18,606 nt of DNA, taken from an uncultured Phascolarctobacterium sp. (lineage in GTDB: Bacteria > Bacillota > Negativicutes > Acidaminococcales > Acidaminococcaceae). This document shows, piece after piece, positions 1-6,370 of the stretch. The position numbers and the translations under genes were made by a program. The DNA lies in assembly GCF_937920985.1 (NCBI RefSeq), contig NZ_CALDXR010000050.1, positions 1 through 18,606 on the forward strand, given 5' to 3'. Numbering within the stretch: the first letter of the stretch is position 1; every line of letters starts with the position of its first letter. The notes beneath the pieces are model-generated. The model was not told where the DNA came from. It did not search any database and saw only the letters and a list, made by a program, of their open reading frames with translations.

Positions 1-1
1 T

Positions 2-40
2 GAAGCGGAGAAATCCGTGTATAACAGAATTCTGAGGTAA
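2..40 (+). CDS. C-terminal end of an unidentified gene (truncated by window edge)
   Basis: An open frame runs in from the left edge and ends EAEKSVYNRILR before a TAA at 38-40. Only twelve residues are visible, too few to assign a family. It is the only open end that fits a gene entering the window on this strand, and it lies just upstream of the possible structured RNA and the terminator at 273-322. It could also be chance. Confidence 0.3.
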   Translation, partial: EAEKSVYNRILR

Positions 41-76
41 AAGTAGCTCAATACCTGGTTAACGCATACCATAAAA

Positions 77-270
77 ATGCAATTATCTGAAAGATGGGTG
101 AAATTTGTAGGTAGCCATTCCCGCGGCAGGCAAAAGGGGCAGGAAGCTCAGGGTCGCTCCCGAAGGCTCAGACCTGTCTTCTGCGTGGCTGAAGAAATCG
201 GAAACCGTAGATTACGTAAGGCGAAGGTCTATATGATATATTTGTCAAAGCAGTTTGTCAAGTGGGCATA
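77..270 (+). ncRNA. possible structured RNA, family not recognised
   Basis: This stretch is GC-richer than its surroundings, has no convincing ribosome site and is followed by a strong hairpin terminator. Seen in the sequence: GGGGCAGG (around 136-143) can pair with CCTGTCTT using G-U pairs that work only on the + strand, and AGCCA (about 113) can pair with TGGCT (about 187), forming one long interrupted hairpin. CGGAAACCG forms a small further hairpin. It does not match the 6S, RNase P, tmRNA or SRP signatures I know. A good promoter-like pair also reads the other way (TTGACA at 261-256, 17-base gap, TATCAT at 238-233), so a minus-strand RNA is an alternative. Confidence 0.35.
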
Positions 271-272
271 AC

Positions 273-322
273 AAAAGGCAGCTATCAGCAAGCTTCGTGC
301 TTGTGTAATAGCTGCCTTTTTT
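273..322. terminator. bidirectional intrinsic terminator
   Basis: Arms AAAAGGCAGCTAT and ATAGCTGCCTTTT flank an inner CAAGC/GCTTG hairpin closed by a TTCG loop. T runs on both strands let it end transcripts from the left as well as the AAA/DUF4869 operon arriving on the minus strand. Confidence 0.85.
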
Positions 323-355
323 GTTGGCACGAAAAATTTTAAATTGAAACGTCCT

Positions 356-1315
356 TCAAAATTCTATAGAAGGCATAGTATTAACAATTTTATTCTTAAT
401 TTTTTCCTGCAAATATGCCTTATTTAGGCTTCGCTTATTGTATTGCAGATATGTACCATGGCTCTTTTTCACAAGCAAATCAGTAAAAAACCTTTCCCAG
501 CTAAAAAATTCCTTACTATCTACATATTCACTCGGGTCGTTTAAAATAGCCTTTAACTCGCTATCATCAAAGATTCCCGCATTAAGTATCAGCCACTCAA
601 ACGATTCCGGTAAATATAGCGCTATTTTTCTGCCGATTCTTATTAACTGCATAACCTTTTCCATTTCACAGCCAAAGGCAGCTCCATCTGCAATTACCAA
701 AACCTTTTCTTCGCGATGCTCCTGTAAAGCTTTAAAAACATTTGACTTTCCGTTAGCACTAATGCAGTTTACGATTCCATCACATAAACTGCTAAAAAAA
801 TCAAAACCGGCGTTAGAATCCTCCGCAATCACAAGACTCTCCTGTGCCAGCTCAGTATTCTCCAGCTCTCCATATAAGCAATAAAACTCATTATAAACCT
901 GCTTCAGTCCAGCATATTTACCAGATTCTCGAATGCCATAGATTTCTTTGACACTGTAAGGCAGATTCGGTAAATCATCCCTAGTAACTATAACGAAATA
1001 ATTATCCGACTCCTTAACACGTACAGCAAAATCCTCAGATTTAATAAATCTATTGCATTCATCTATAAAAACTATGCTGTTATGGATAAATTGCAGATTA
1101 TCTTCCCACCGCTGTCCACCGATAACGACACAGGGAACGTCGCATTTTACTAAAACACCGCTGCTCTCTCCATCTCTGTCATAAGCATTTAATAAATCGA
1201 GAAGCGTTGTTTTACCGGTAGCGCTATCACCACGGATAATAGTAATATTTCTGGAGATAGTAAATTCATAGCGCAGTCTGTTATTTTGTACAAAAACACT
1301 ATACTTACCCTTCAT
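356..1315 (-). CDS. AAA-type P-loop ATPase, partner of DUF4869 protein
   Basis: This 319-residue protein has a Walker A motif GDSATGKT at residues 29-36, preceded by a short beta-rich start (MKGKYSVFV...NITIIRGD) like the N-terminus of ABC/SMC-type ATPases. A Walker B strand IVFIDE ends at D85-E86. The rest is alpha/beta with no recognised nuclease or HTH. I recognise the family as a Firmicutes ATPase repeatedly found with a DUF4869 gene and often mislabelled translation initiation factor 2; its function is unknown. The start has a GAGGT ribosome site and lies eight bases after the DUF4869 stop, so the two are co-transcribed. Specific activity is not inferable. Confidence 0.8.
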   Translation of the reverse strand: MKGKYSVFVQNNRLRYEFTISRNITIIRGDSATGKTTLLDLLNAYDRDGESSGVLVKCDVPCVVIGGQRWEDNLQFIHNSIVFIDECNRFIKSEDFAVRVKESDNYFVIVTRDDLPNLPYSVKEIYGIRESGKYAGLKQVYNEFYCLYGELENTELAQESLVIAEDSNAGFDFFSSLCDGIVNCISANGKSNVFKALQEHREEKVLVIADGAAFGCEMEKVMQLIRIGRKIALYLPESFEWLILNAGIFDDSELKAILNDPSEYVDSKEFFSWERFFTDLLVKKSHGTYLQYNKRSLNKAYLQEKIKNKIVNTMPSIEF

Positions 1316-1323
1316 GCTCTACC

Positions 1324-1764
1324 TCACAAAAAATCATACACTACATCAAGCCATTCCTCTTGATTATGTACGACAACACCATTATTTAATATCTTAATGG
1401 CATATTCACCATCGCCAAAATTCATACTATGATGCAGGCTTATTGTTAAATCCTTATTTTCGGCAATCTCCAGAATCCATTTAGCACAGTTATCACCGCA
1501 TGCTGTTGCATTAAATATTTTTCCGCTGTTGTCAAAAGCTAATAGCAGCAAGGTTTTGACACCACCGGACAACTCGCGAGGCGATATTGGTCCAAGCACC
1601 GGACTTTGAATCAAATGCGGGCCTACTACTTCTGATTTATCTACATCCTTAATCATCTTTTTGGCCAATTCAGATTCCAACCAAAAGTCTTCATATTGAT
1701 TTATAAAGTATAATGGCGGATTGTATATCTCGTTTTCACAATCACCCAAGTAAATACTCAGCAT
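1324..1764 (-). CDS. DUF4869 domain-containing protein
   Basis: This 146-residue protein is recognised as DUF4869 from the N-terminal MLSIYLGD, the central SPVLGPISPRELSGGVKTLLL and the GDNCAKWILEIAE segment followed by a histidine-bearing LHHSMNF. No membrane segment or signal peptide is visible. The start is well supported by GGAGGTG six bases before ATG. It is the first gene of a two-gene minus-strand operon with the AAA ATPase. The fixed pairing suggests a sensor/effector plus ATPase, but neither the biochemistry nor a role in defence or cell stress can be stated from sequence. A TATAAT-like -10 at 1811-1806 is the likely promoter. Confidence 0.82.
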   Translation of the reverse strand: MLSIYLGDCENEIYNPPLYFINQYEDFWLESELAKKMIKDVDKSEVVGPHLIQSPVLGPISPRELSGGVKTLLLLAFDNSGKIFNATACGDNCAKWILEIAENKDLTISLHHSMNFGDGEYAIKILNNGVVVHNQEEWLDVVYDFL

Positions 1765-1805
1765 TTTTACACCTCCCTAAAGAAGTATTCTTTCACTTTC
1801 CTAAT

Positions 1806-1811
1806 ATTATA
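1806..1811 (-). promoter_or_regulatory. likely -10 element of the DUF4869/AAA operon
   Basis: TATAAT lies on the minus strand about 42 bases before the DUF4869 start. No good -35 is visible at the usual distance, so the promoter call rests mainly on the perfect -10 and its position. Confidence 0.4.
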
Positions 1812-1940
1812 CTACAAACACTATGCTTTTTACTACTTTCGCTACATCAAAGTTTACAGCTTACTACATCATTGACTTCATAGCAGCTATAATGCTATCC
1901 TGTGCTTAGCAGAGAATAGTTTGTCCGATTTTTACGCCGA

Positions 1941-2018
1941 TTAGTAATCAGTACCACCATTTCCGGAGCCGCTAGTCTCATTTTTTATAATGCTCTTATA
2001 GGTGAAACCAATTGACAT
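1941..2018 (-). other. 25-codon open frame ending in GSGNGGTDY, possible gene remnant
   Basis: The gene-poor stretch 1812-2113 contains a minus-strand frame starting MSIGFTYKS and ending GSGNGGTDY then TAA. The glycine-rich tail resembles the C-terminus of a real protein more than random sequence, but there is no clear ribosome site and no family match. The rest of 1812-2113 shows only short inverted repeats (for example GTGAA near 2052 and TTCAC near 2104). Confidence 0.2.
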
Positions 2019-2113
2019 CTTTAGCAAATAAAGCTAATATTAGGTATATGTAGTGAAGGCCCCACGGAACCGACGTCTTTTCCGACGCCTGCCTTGATAC
2101 GGATTCACTTCAA

Positions 2114-2184
2114 AAAAGGATGAGCTTATCAGCCCTGGTTCCTGTTACTAATTGGAACAGTCAAGGCTTAAAGCTCATCCTTTT
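2114..2184 (-). terminator. long hairpin terminator after the AAA-ATPase_like gene
   Basis: GGATGAGCTT (2118-2127) pairs perfectly with AAGCTCATCC (2171-2180), with nested AGCC/GGCT and GTTCC/GGAAC stems. The A/T tails make it work on either strand; on the minus strand it ends in TTTTTT, right after the stop at 2213. Confidence 0.75.
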
Positions 2185-2212
2185 ATTTTGCAATTATGAC
2201 ATGTTGCTTTAC

Positions 2213-3340
2213 TTAGCTGCAGCACTTATTCGCCTCTGCCATCAAAGCTACAAAGCCTTTTCTTACCTCAACATTAGGATAATCCAAAGTATACTCCCTA
2301 TAATGCCTGTCGTAACCTTTAATCGTCAAGTACCCGCTCTGATAAAGCATCGCTAGAGGATTTTCCGCATCCGCCCTATAATCAACAAAATACTGCGACT
2401 CATACGGCCTGCTAGTCAGCTTCTGCATATTCACATGATGCCCTTCCAACAGCTTCACCAAATATGTTGGCGTTCCTGACTTATACCAATAATTGTCAAT
2501 GTCCATCTTATTGAACGCATTGATAATACTGAATGGATTGTAAACATCAAGTAGAGCATTGCTAAAATGGTAGCCATCATACTGCTTTTTCAGCTCTGCT
2601 TTCATAGTTTCAACAGTATAATTCAATTTAGAAGCCATTTCACTGATTACTTCACCAAAAACACTGTACAGTTCGTCTTCAGTAATACCGCAAATAGCAT
2701 CATACCTGCTGTCCATACTGATATCATTCGGCTGATTAAAACCCGAGAAAACCGTAATCTGACTAAACTTCGTAACACCGGTCAGAAGCACAAAGCGAAG
2801 GCTGGCATCAGCAGCCTTAAAGGTACCATAAAAATCCTTCAGGATACTGCGATTCACATTTTCTAAGTCTTCCTCCAGTACATCCAGAAGCGGTTTGTCA
2901 TATTCATCTATCAAAATAACTGCTTGATGCCCTGTTCGCGCCGCTGCCTGCTCTAAAACATATTGAAAACGACTGCTCAGAGTTGTATATATATCGCATT
3001 TGCCATATATAGTTTCCCAACTGCTCACATATTCTTCCAGAACCTTCTCCAGTTCACCAGCAAGATCAAAACGTCCCTTGGCAAAATCAATTCTAAAAAC
3101 AGGATAAACATCCCATTTATCCTCCAGCGCTTCCATTTTTAAGCCATGGAACAACTCCCTGCGTCCGGAGAAATAAGCATCCAACGTACTTATAAGCAGA
3201 GATTTGCCAAAGCGACGCGGACGCGACAAAAAGCATACGTGCTCCTGTGCCAAGCGATATACTAAATCAGTTTTATCTACATATACGTAATTACCGTTTC
3301 TAATTGTTGCAAATGTTTGAATGCTTATGGGATAACGCAT
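2213..3340 (-). CDS. AAA-ATPase_like protein, shortened, lacking the C-terminal PD-(D/E)XK domain
   Basis: The 375 residues match the AAA-ATPase_like family whose members normally run to 500-560 residues and end in a PDDEXK_9 (DUF1703) nuclease-like domain. Visible features: an N-terminal YVDKTDLVYRL, Walker A in RPRRFGKSLL (around residues 40-49), Walker B VILIDEYDKP (D145-E146), and the family segment LLTGVTKFSQITVFSGFNQPNDIS. The frame stops at NKCCS soon after YPNVEVRKGF, where the nuclease domain should begin, and a terminator follows. This copy is therefore probably truncated, or a natural ATPase-only variant. A CGGAGG ribosome site lies eight bases before ATG. These genes are often multicopy in gut bacteria and their role is unsettled. 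Confidence 0.8.
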   Translation of the reverse strand: MRYPISIQTFATIRNGNYVYVDKTDLVYRLAQEHVCFLSRPRRFGKSLLISTLDAYFSGRRELFHGLKMEALEDKWDVYPVFRIDFAKGRFDLAGELEKVLEEYVSSWETIYGKCDIYTTLSSRFQYVLEQAAARTGHQAVILIDEYDKPLLDVLEEDLENVNRSILKDFYGTFKAADASLRFVLLTGVTKFSQITVFSGFNQPNDISMDSRYDAICGITEDELYSVFGEVISEMASKLNYTVETMKAELKKQYDGYHFSNALLDVYNPFSIINAFNKMDIDNYWYKSGTPTYLVKLLEGHHVNMQKLTSRPYESQYFVDYRADAENPLAMLYQSGYLTIKGYDRHYREYTLDYPNVEVRKGFVALMAEANKCCS

Positions 3341-3357
3341 GGCTTAACCTCCGTTTA

Positions 3358-3363
3358 ATTATA
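3358..3363 (-). promoter_or_regulatory. -10 element of the AAA-ATPase_like gene
   Basis: A perfect TATAAT on the minus strand lies just upstream of the ribosome site. The -35 at 17 bases (TTTCAT) is weak. Confidence 0.4.
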
Positions 3364-3448
3364 TCTATATACATTTTACCATGAAATAATTAAAAGCTAA
3401 AGCATAGACTTTACGTTAAGCCTTTATTTCACTTCCGTGCTTCATGCC

Positions 3449-4120
3449 CTACTTCTTAATCGTACAAGGACGCAGGCCATCAAACTCATGAATGCTCATC
3501 GTTCCACCCTTAGGTATCGCAATAACGCTGTCATCATAGTTGCCAGAAACAAGTTTTTCCAGCACCTTGTAAGGCCCCGGCAGACGCGTAAGCGTTCCTC
3601 CCAAAAGCTTCACCAAAGGCATAATATAAGCTTCAACCTCCTGCAAATCATACGTCCCTGTATCAATGATATAAAAATCCGTGAATCCCTTATACAGCTG
3701 CTTCAGGAAGGTTTCCGCTTCTGCCTGACCACGCTCCTGCACAAGCTTGGCATAGTCAATTGTAGAGTTTTTCATAAAGTTCATCCAGCTCTTAGTTATG
3801 AAAATCGCTCCGTCAGGACGCTTTATGCCGGAACCGGTCAGAAGAACATCAATGCAGTCCATAGTGCGCGGCACAGCAATAGGACAGGTTGTGGCCTTCA
3901 AATCACACGTAGCCTTGCCGCAACCGGAACCGCAGATAACTATTTCCTCTGCTTCTGTATTTTCGTCTATAATCCTTTGCAATGTTTCATGCATCTTCTG
4001 CGGATTGCTATGAAGCGCAACATTAAGATATGTGACCTTGCCATCAAAGCCTATTTTCTTAATGGTGTTTTCCAACTCTTTTTGCAGCGTAATGCAGGAA
4101 TAGATTGCTCTTTTGCCCAT
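3449..4120 (-). CDS. DUF1638 domain-containing protein
   Basis: This 223-residue soluble protein is recognised as DUF1638 from the start MGKRAIYSCITLQKELE, the Cys/Gly-rich centre ICGSGCGKATCDLKA followed by AVPRTMDCIDVLLT, and the late FYIIDTGTY. Cysteines in GSGCGKATC and CPIAVPRTMDC could bind metal or a cofactor. The family occurs mainly in anaerobes, sometimes near corrinoid methyltransferase genes, but no reaction is established. AGGAGCTGATATT before ATG supports the start. It is divergent from the flavodoxin-like gene and has its own promoter with a TATAAT -10. There is no partner methyltransferase here, so the role cannot be narrowed. Confidence 0.8.
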   Translation of the reverse strand: MGKRAIYSCITLQKELENTIKKIGFDGKVTYLNVALHSNPQKMHETLQRIIDENTEAEEIVICGSGCGKATCDLKATTCPIAVPRTMDCIDVLLTGSGIKRPDGAIFITKSWMNFMKNSTIDYAKLVQERGQAEAETFLKQLYKGFTDFYIIDTGTYDLQEVEAYIMPLVKLLGGTLTRLPGPYKVLEKLVSGNYDDSVIAIPKGGTMSIHEFDGLRPCTIKK

Positions 4121-4138
4121 AATATCAGCTCCTCATAT

Positions 4139-4165
4139 TAGCGTTAGCTTAATTATAACACGCTA
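4139..4165 (-). promoter_or_regulatory. DUF1638 promoter with flanking inverted repeat
   Basis: The minus strand carries TATAAT (4157-4152). TAGCGT (4139-4144) and ACGCTA (4160-4165) form a symmetric pair around it, a position suited to repressor binding. The -35 (TTTTAC, 17 bases up) is poor. The operator role is inference. Confidence 0.45.
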
Positions 4166-4226
4166 GTAGGAACAGTAAAAGCTGGCTTTAAGAAGAAAGC
4201 CTCAACGCAAATTAACCTCCTCCCCC

Positions 4227-4257
4227 TTGACTTAGACTGTACTCCAAGTATTATACT
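4227..4257 (+). promoter_or_regulatory. MerR-type promoter with 19-bp spacer and dyad
   Basis: TTGACT (4227-4232) and TATACT (4252-4257) are separated by 19 bases instead of 17. The spacer holds the dyad CTTAGA-N6-TCCAAG. This is the classic arrangement activated by MerR-family regulators, which twist the over-long spacer. It drives the flavodoxin-like gene 43 bases downstream. No merR gene is in the window, so the regulator would act from elsewhere. Confidence 0.75.
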
Positions 4258-4299
4258 AGAGACAACAGGAAATTAGTCAAAGGAAAGGACGGATAACAA

Positions 4300-4839
4300 A
4301 TGTCTAAAAAGGTTGTAGTTATTTCCACAAGTTTAAGAGCAAACAGCAATTCCGAGGCTTTAGCCAAGGAATTCGTCAAAGGCGCCGAGGCCGCAGGCCA
4401 TGAGGTTGAATATATATCGCTCAAGGGCAAAAGCATTGCCTTCTGCATAGGTTGCCTGGCCTGTCAAAGCAAGGGGCACTGCATTTTTAACGACGATGCG
4501 CTGCCTATCACCAAGGCTGTGCTGAATGCCGACGTAGTTGTTTGGGCAACACCTATCTATTATTACGAAATGGCCGGTCAGATGAAGGTGCTGATTGACC
4601 GCATGAATTCCATGTTTCCTAAGGATTACAAATTCCGCGAGGTATACTTCCTGGCAACTGCTGCGGACAACGGCAGCTATACCCCTGAGCGTGCACTGGC
4701 AGGCTTAACGGGATGGATTGACTGCTACGAAAAGGCTAAATTAGCCGGCAGCCTTTTCTGCGGCGGAGTCAATGCTGCAGGCGAAATCAGCGGCAGCAGC
4801 AAGCTGCAGGAGGCTTACGAGCTCGGCCTTAAGGCTTAA
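4300..4839 (+). CDS. flavodoxin-family NAD(P)H-dependent FMN reductase / iron-sulfur-flavoprotein-like
   Basis: The 179-residue alpha/beta protein begins VVVISTSLRANSNSEALA, the phosphate-binding loop typical of FMN reductases, and contains the aromatic WATPIYYYEMAGQMKVLIDR segment that contacts the flavin. Four cysteines at C49, C52, C55 and C61 have CX2CX2CX5C spacing, which fits the compact motif of iron-sulfur flavoproteins, although similar cysteine-bearing flavodoxin-like proteins without proven clusters also exist. It probably moves electrons from reduced carriers to small oxidants or quinone-like substrates in the cytoplasm. An AGGAAAGG ribosome site supports the start. The MerR-type promoter implies induction by thiol, aldehyde, metal or redox stress. 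Confidence 0.82.
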   Translation: MSKKVVVISTSLRANSNSEALAKEFVKGAEAAGHEVEYISLKGKSIAFCIGCLACQSKGHCIFNDDALPITKAVLNADVVVWATPIYYYEMAGQMKVLIDRMNSMFPKDYKFREVYFLATAADNGSYTPERALAGLTGWIDCYEKAKLAGSLFCGGVNAAGEISGSSKLQEAYELGLKA

Positions 4840-4865
4840 CCGCTCCCCTCATATTGAACAGCAAA

Positions 4866-4907
4866 AAGGCTGACGCCTTGCGTAAATGCGAAGCGTCAGC
4901 CTTCTAT
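4866..4907. terminator. bidirectional terminator between flavodoxin-like gene and TA operon
   Basis: AAGGCTGACGC (4866-4876) pairs perfectly with GCGTCAGCCTT (4893-4903), with a T-rich stretch after it on the + strand and a run of five T (read from A) on the minus strand. It serves the two convergent units. Confidence 0.85.
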
Positions 4908-4922
4908 TTTTACTTATCTTGC

Positions 4923-5303
4923 TTATCTATGAATACACTTGTTAATCCAATCCAACAATTCAATTTCACCAGCAGAACCATCAGCAATGGCAATAAACAT
5001 ATCAGCCAATTCGCCTCTGTTTAATACAAGACGATAGCCATTCCATTGCAATAATAGTTGAGTCATTAATGCTCCAATTCTCTTATTTCCATCAATAAAA
5101 GCATGATTAGCCGCCAAACCATAACCTAAACGAGCTATTTTATCAATAGTTGTCGGATAGAAATCTTCACCACCAAATGATTGAAGCGGTGCTGCTACAG
5201 CAGCTTCTAAACCAGAACTATCTCTTACCCCATCAATACCACCAGTTTTTTTTATGATTTTGCTATGAAGTGCAACAACATCATCTGCACTAACCCAAAT
5301 CAT
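4923..5303 (-). CDS. doc: Doc-type death-on-curing toxin (Fic/DOC fold)
   Basis: The 126-residue protein begins IWVSADDVVALHSKII and carries the Fic/DOC active-site loop HAFIDGNKR (H67 to R75). The lysine in place of the second glycine-type residue marks the Doc branch, whose studied member phosphorylates EF-Tu and stops translation; true Fic AMPylases carry HPFxxGNGR. A glycine replaces the alanine of P1 Doc, as in many chromosomal homologues. Its ATG overlaps the antitoxin stop by four bases (ATGA), so translation is coupled. The Doc fold is certain; the target is inferred from the family. Confidence 0.88.
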   Translation of the reverse strand: MIWVSADDVVALHSKIIKKTGGIDGVRDSSGLEAAVAAPLQSFGGEDFYPTTIDKIARLGYGLAANHAFIDGNKRIGALMTQLLLQWNGYRLVLNRGELADMFIAIADGSAGEIELLDWINKCIHR

Positions 5304-5551
5304 TCTGCCATCCTCTTATAATCAGCAGCAAAATCATCTAATATGCTATCTGCCTCAGACAACATCTGCGCACGAGAGATTTTTTCCTCACCCTTCTCTA
5401 AAGTTACAGGAAACGGCATACCCTTGGCACGAACAAAAGCATTCGCAAAAATATTAAAAGCAGTAGATTGGCTCATCCCTATTCCAGCACAAATCTCCGC
5501 CATTTTTGCCTTAACATCGGAATCCATTCTAAACGTCATATTAGTATCCAT
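5300..5551 (-). CDS. RelB/DinJ-family antitoxin
   Basis: The protein is about 83 residues from ATG 5551, chosen because AAGGAGG lies six bases before it; a longer frame from 5569 would place its start inside the ribosome site. The N-terminus (NMTFRMDSDVKAKMAEICAGIGMSQSTAFNIFANAF) is the ribbon-helix-helix DNA-binding fold of RelB/DinJ. The acidic tail SEADSILDDFAADYKRMAE would bind and block the toxin. It should repress its own promoter through the palindrome at the -10. Doc toxins are best known with Phd antitoxins, so a RelB-like partner is a mixed pair. Confidence 0.85.
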   Translation of the reverse strand: MDTNMTFRMDSDVKAKMAEICAGIGMSQSTAFNIFANAFVRAKGMPFPVTLEKGEEKISRAQMLSEADSILDDFAADYKRMAE

Positions 5552-5573
5552 ATCATCGCCTCCTTGCATTACA

Positions 5574-5602
5574 ATTATATTACATTGTTAGTGCAAAGTC
5601 AA
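5574..5602 (-). promoter_or_regulatory. TA operon promoter with overlapping operator dyad
   Basis: Minus strand: TTGACT (5602-5597), a 17-base spacer and TATAAT (5579-5574). ACAAT and ATTGT arms flank the -10, matching an autoregulatory site for the RHH antitoxin. Confidence 0.8.
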
Positions 5603-5608
5603 ATTTCT

Positions 5609-5787
5609 CTATATTGGATACGTAGATTCTGCAAGTGCAACTCCTTCGAGCCGGCGCCATCCGCCCAAAAAAGCAGAACCCCCGAAGCTATAGCCATAGC
5701 CTTGGGAGTTCTGCTTTTTACGATTATATACTTTTGCCGACGCCTTAATCTTCGTAATCGGCTTCACATTTCCCCAACTGCCTCGTT
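5609..5787 (-). pseudogene. 5'-truncated copy of a small unknown gene
   Basis: The minus strand reads RGSWGNVKPIT, then KVYNRKKQNSQGYGY, nearly identical to residues 23-54 of the small gene at 7797-7959. Homology stops at about 5787, so the first ~22 residues are missing or unrecognisable. The frame continues to a TAG at 5609-5611 through the hairpin at 5677-5719. No function is known for the family; it is basic and Gly/Arg/Lys-rich. Immediately beyond the break lies the LivK-like fragment, so both are broken at one junction (about 5788-5821). Confidence 0.65.
5677..5719. terminator. hairpin with A/T tails inside or after the small-gene copy
   Basis: AAAAAGCAGAAC pairs with GTTCTGCTTTTT, extended by CCC/GGG, and an inner AAGCTAT/ATAGCCTT stem is possible. 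In the second copy only the right half survives (around 7806-7830), because the IS cut it. Confidence 0.6.
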
Positions 5788-5821
5788 CCGTTTCCCTTTT
5801 TTCAGCTTTAATCTTTTGGAA

Positions 5822-6267
5822 AAGAGGTTGGCAAAATCGTTAAACAGGCACGTGAGCTAGGCATTGATGTGCCTATCGTCGGCGGTGACGGCTGGGACAA
5901 CCCCAACCTGCCGGAAATCGCCGGTGCTGCTGCTCTGAACAACACCTACTTCACCAACCACTATTCAGCTGATGCCGACTCTGCTGAATCAAAAGCCTTC
6001 GTTACAGCTTTTGAGAAGGAATACAACCAAAAGCCTGACGCTCCCGCAGTACTCGGTTATGACGGTATCAAGCTTTTAGCTGATGCAATTAAACGCGCAG
6101 GCTCTGCCGAACCGGCTAAAGTTGCTAAGGCATTGGCTGAAACTAAAGCCTTCAACGCTGTTACCGGCTCTCTTGGTTTAAACGATAAGCACGATGCAGT
6201 AAAAAGCGTAACCATCATTGAATTCAAAGATGGCAAGCAGGCTTACCGCACAACTGTAAAACTCTGA
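5822..6267 (+). pseudogene. 3' fragment of a LivK-like substrate-binding protein gene
   Basis: The stretch matches the last ~148 codons of the gene at 13083-14222 and continues past the stop into its terminator. By eye I count about 16 base differences in 446; only four change the protein (N/S, N/K, Q/K, L/P). It lacks the signal peptide, lipobox and first ligand-binding lobe, so it cannot make a working binding protein. The ATG at 5869 is internal, has no ribosome site and should not be annotated as a gene start. The excess of silent changes implies the two copies diverged while both were functional. Confidence 0.9.
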
Positions 6268-6326
6268 TTCCCCTCTTAATATCGGTTCTACTAGCCGATT
6301 TATAAAAAAAGCGAGGCTATCACAAG

Positions 6327-6353
6327 TGATATTTACCCAGTTTTCTGGACACC
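6327..6353 (+). repeat. left terminal inverted repeat of the IS
   Basis: TGATATTTACCC...CTGGACACC; ends in TG as expected for IS3-family termini and pairs with 7772-7798. Confidence 0.8.
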
Positions 6354-6370
6354 GCTTAAAAATTGAATAA

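Noticed and set aside
77..271. 64-codon open frame (MQLSERWVKF...)
   Set aside because: No ribosome site, Arg-rich unnatural composition, and it overlaps a hairpin-forming stretch; better explained as possible RNA.
438..884. 148-codon + strand frame
   Set aside because: Shadow of the minus-strand AAA ATPase gene; no ribosome site, no family.
3437..4141. 234-codon + strand frame
   Set aside because: Antisense shadow of the DUF1638 gene, whose protein family is recognisable.
5869..6267. Small gene starting MPIVGGDGW
   Set aside because: It is an internal piece of a LivK-like gene; homology begins upstream of the ATG at about 5822 and there is no ribosome site.
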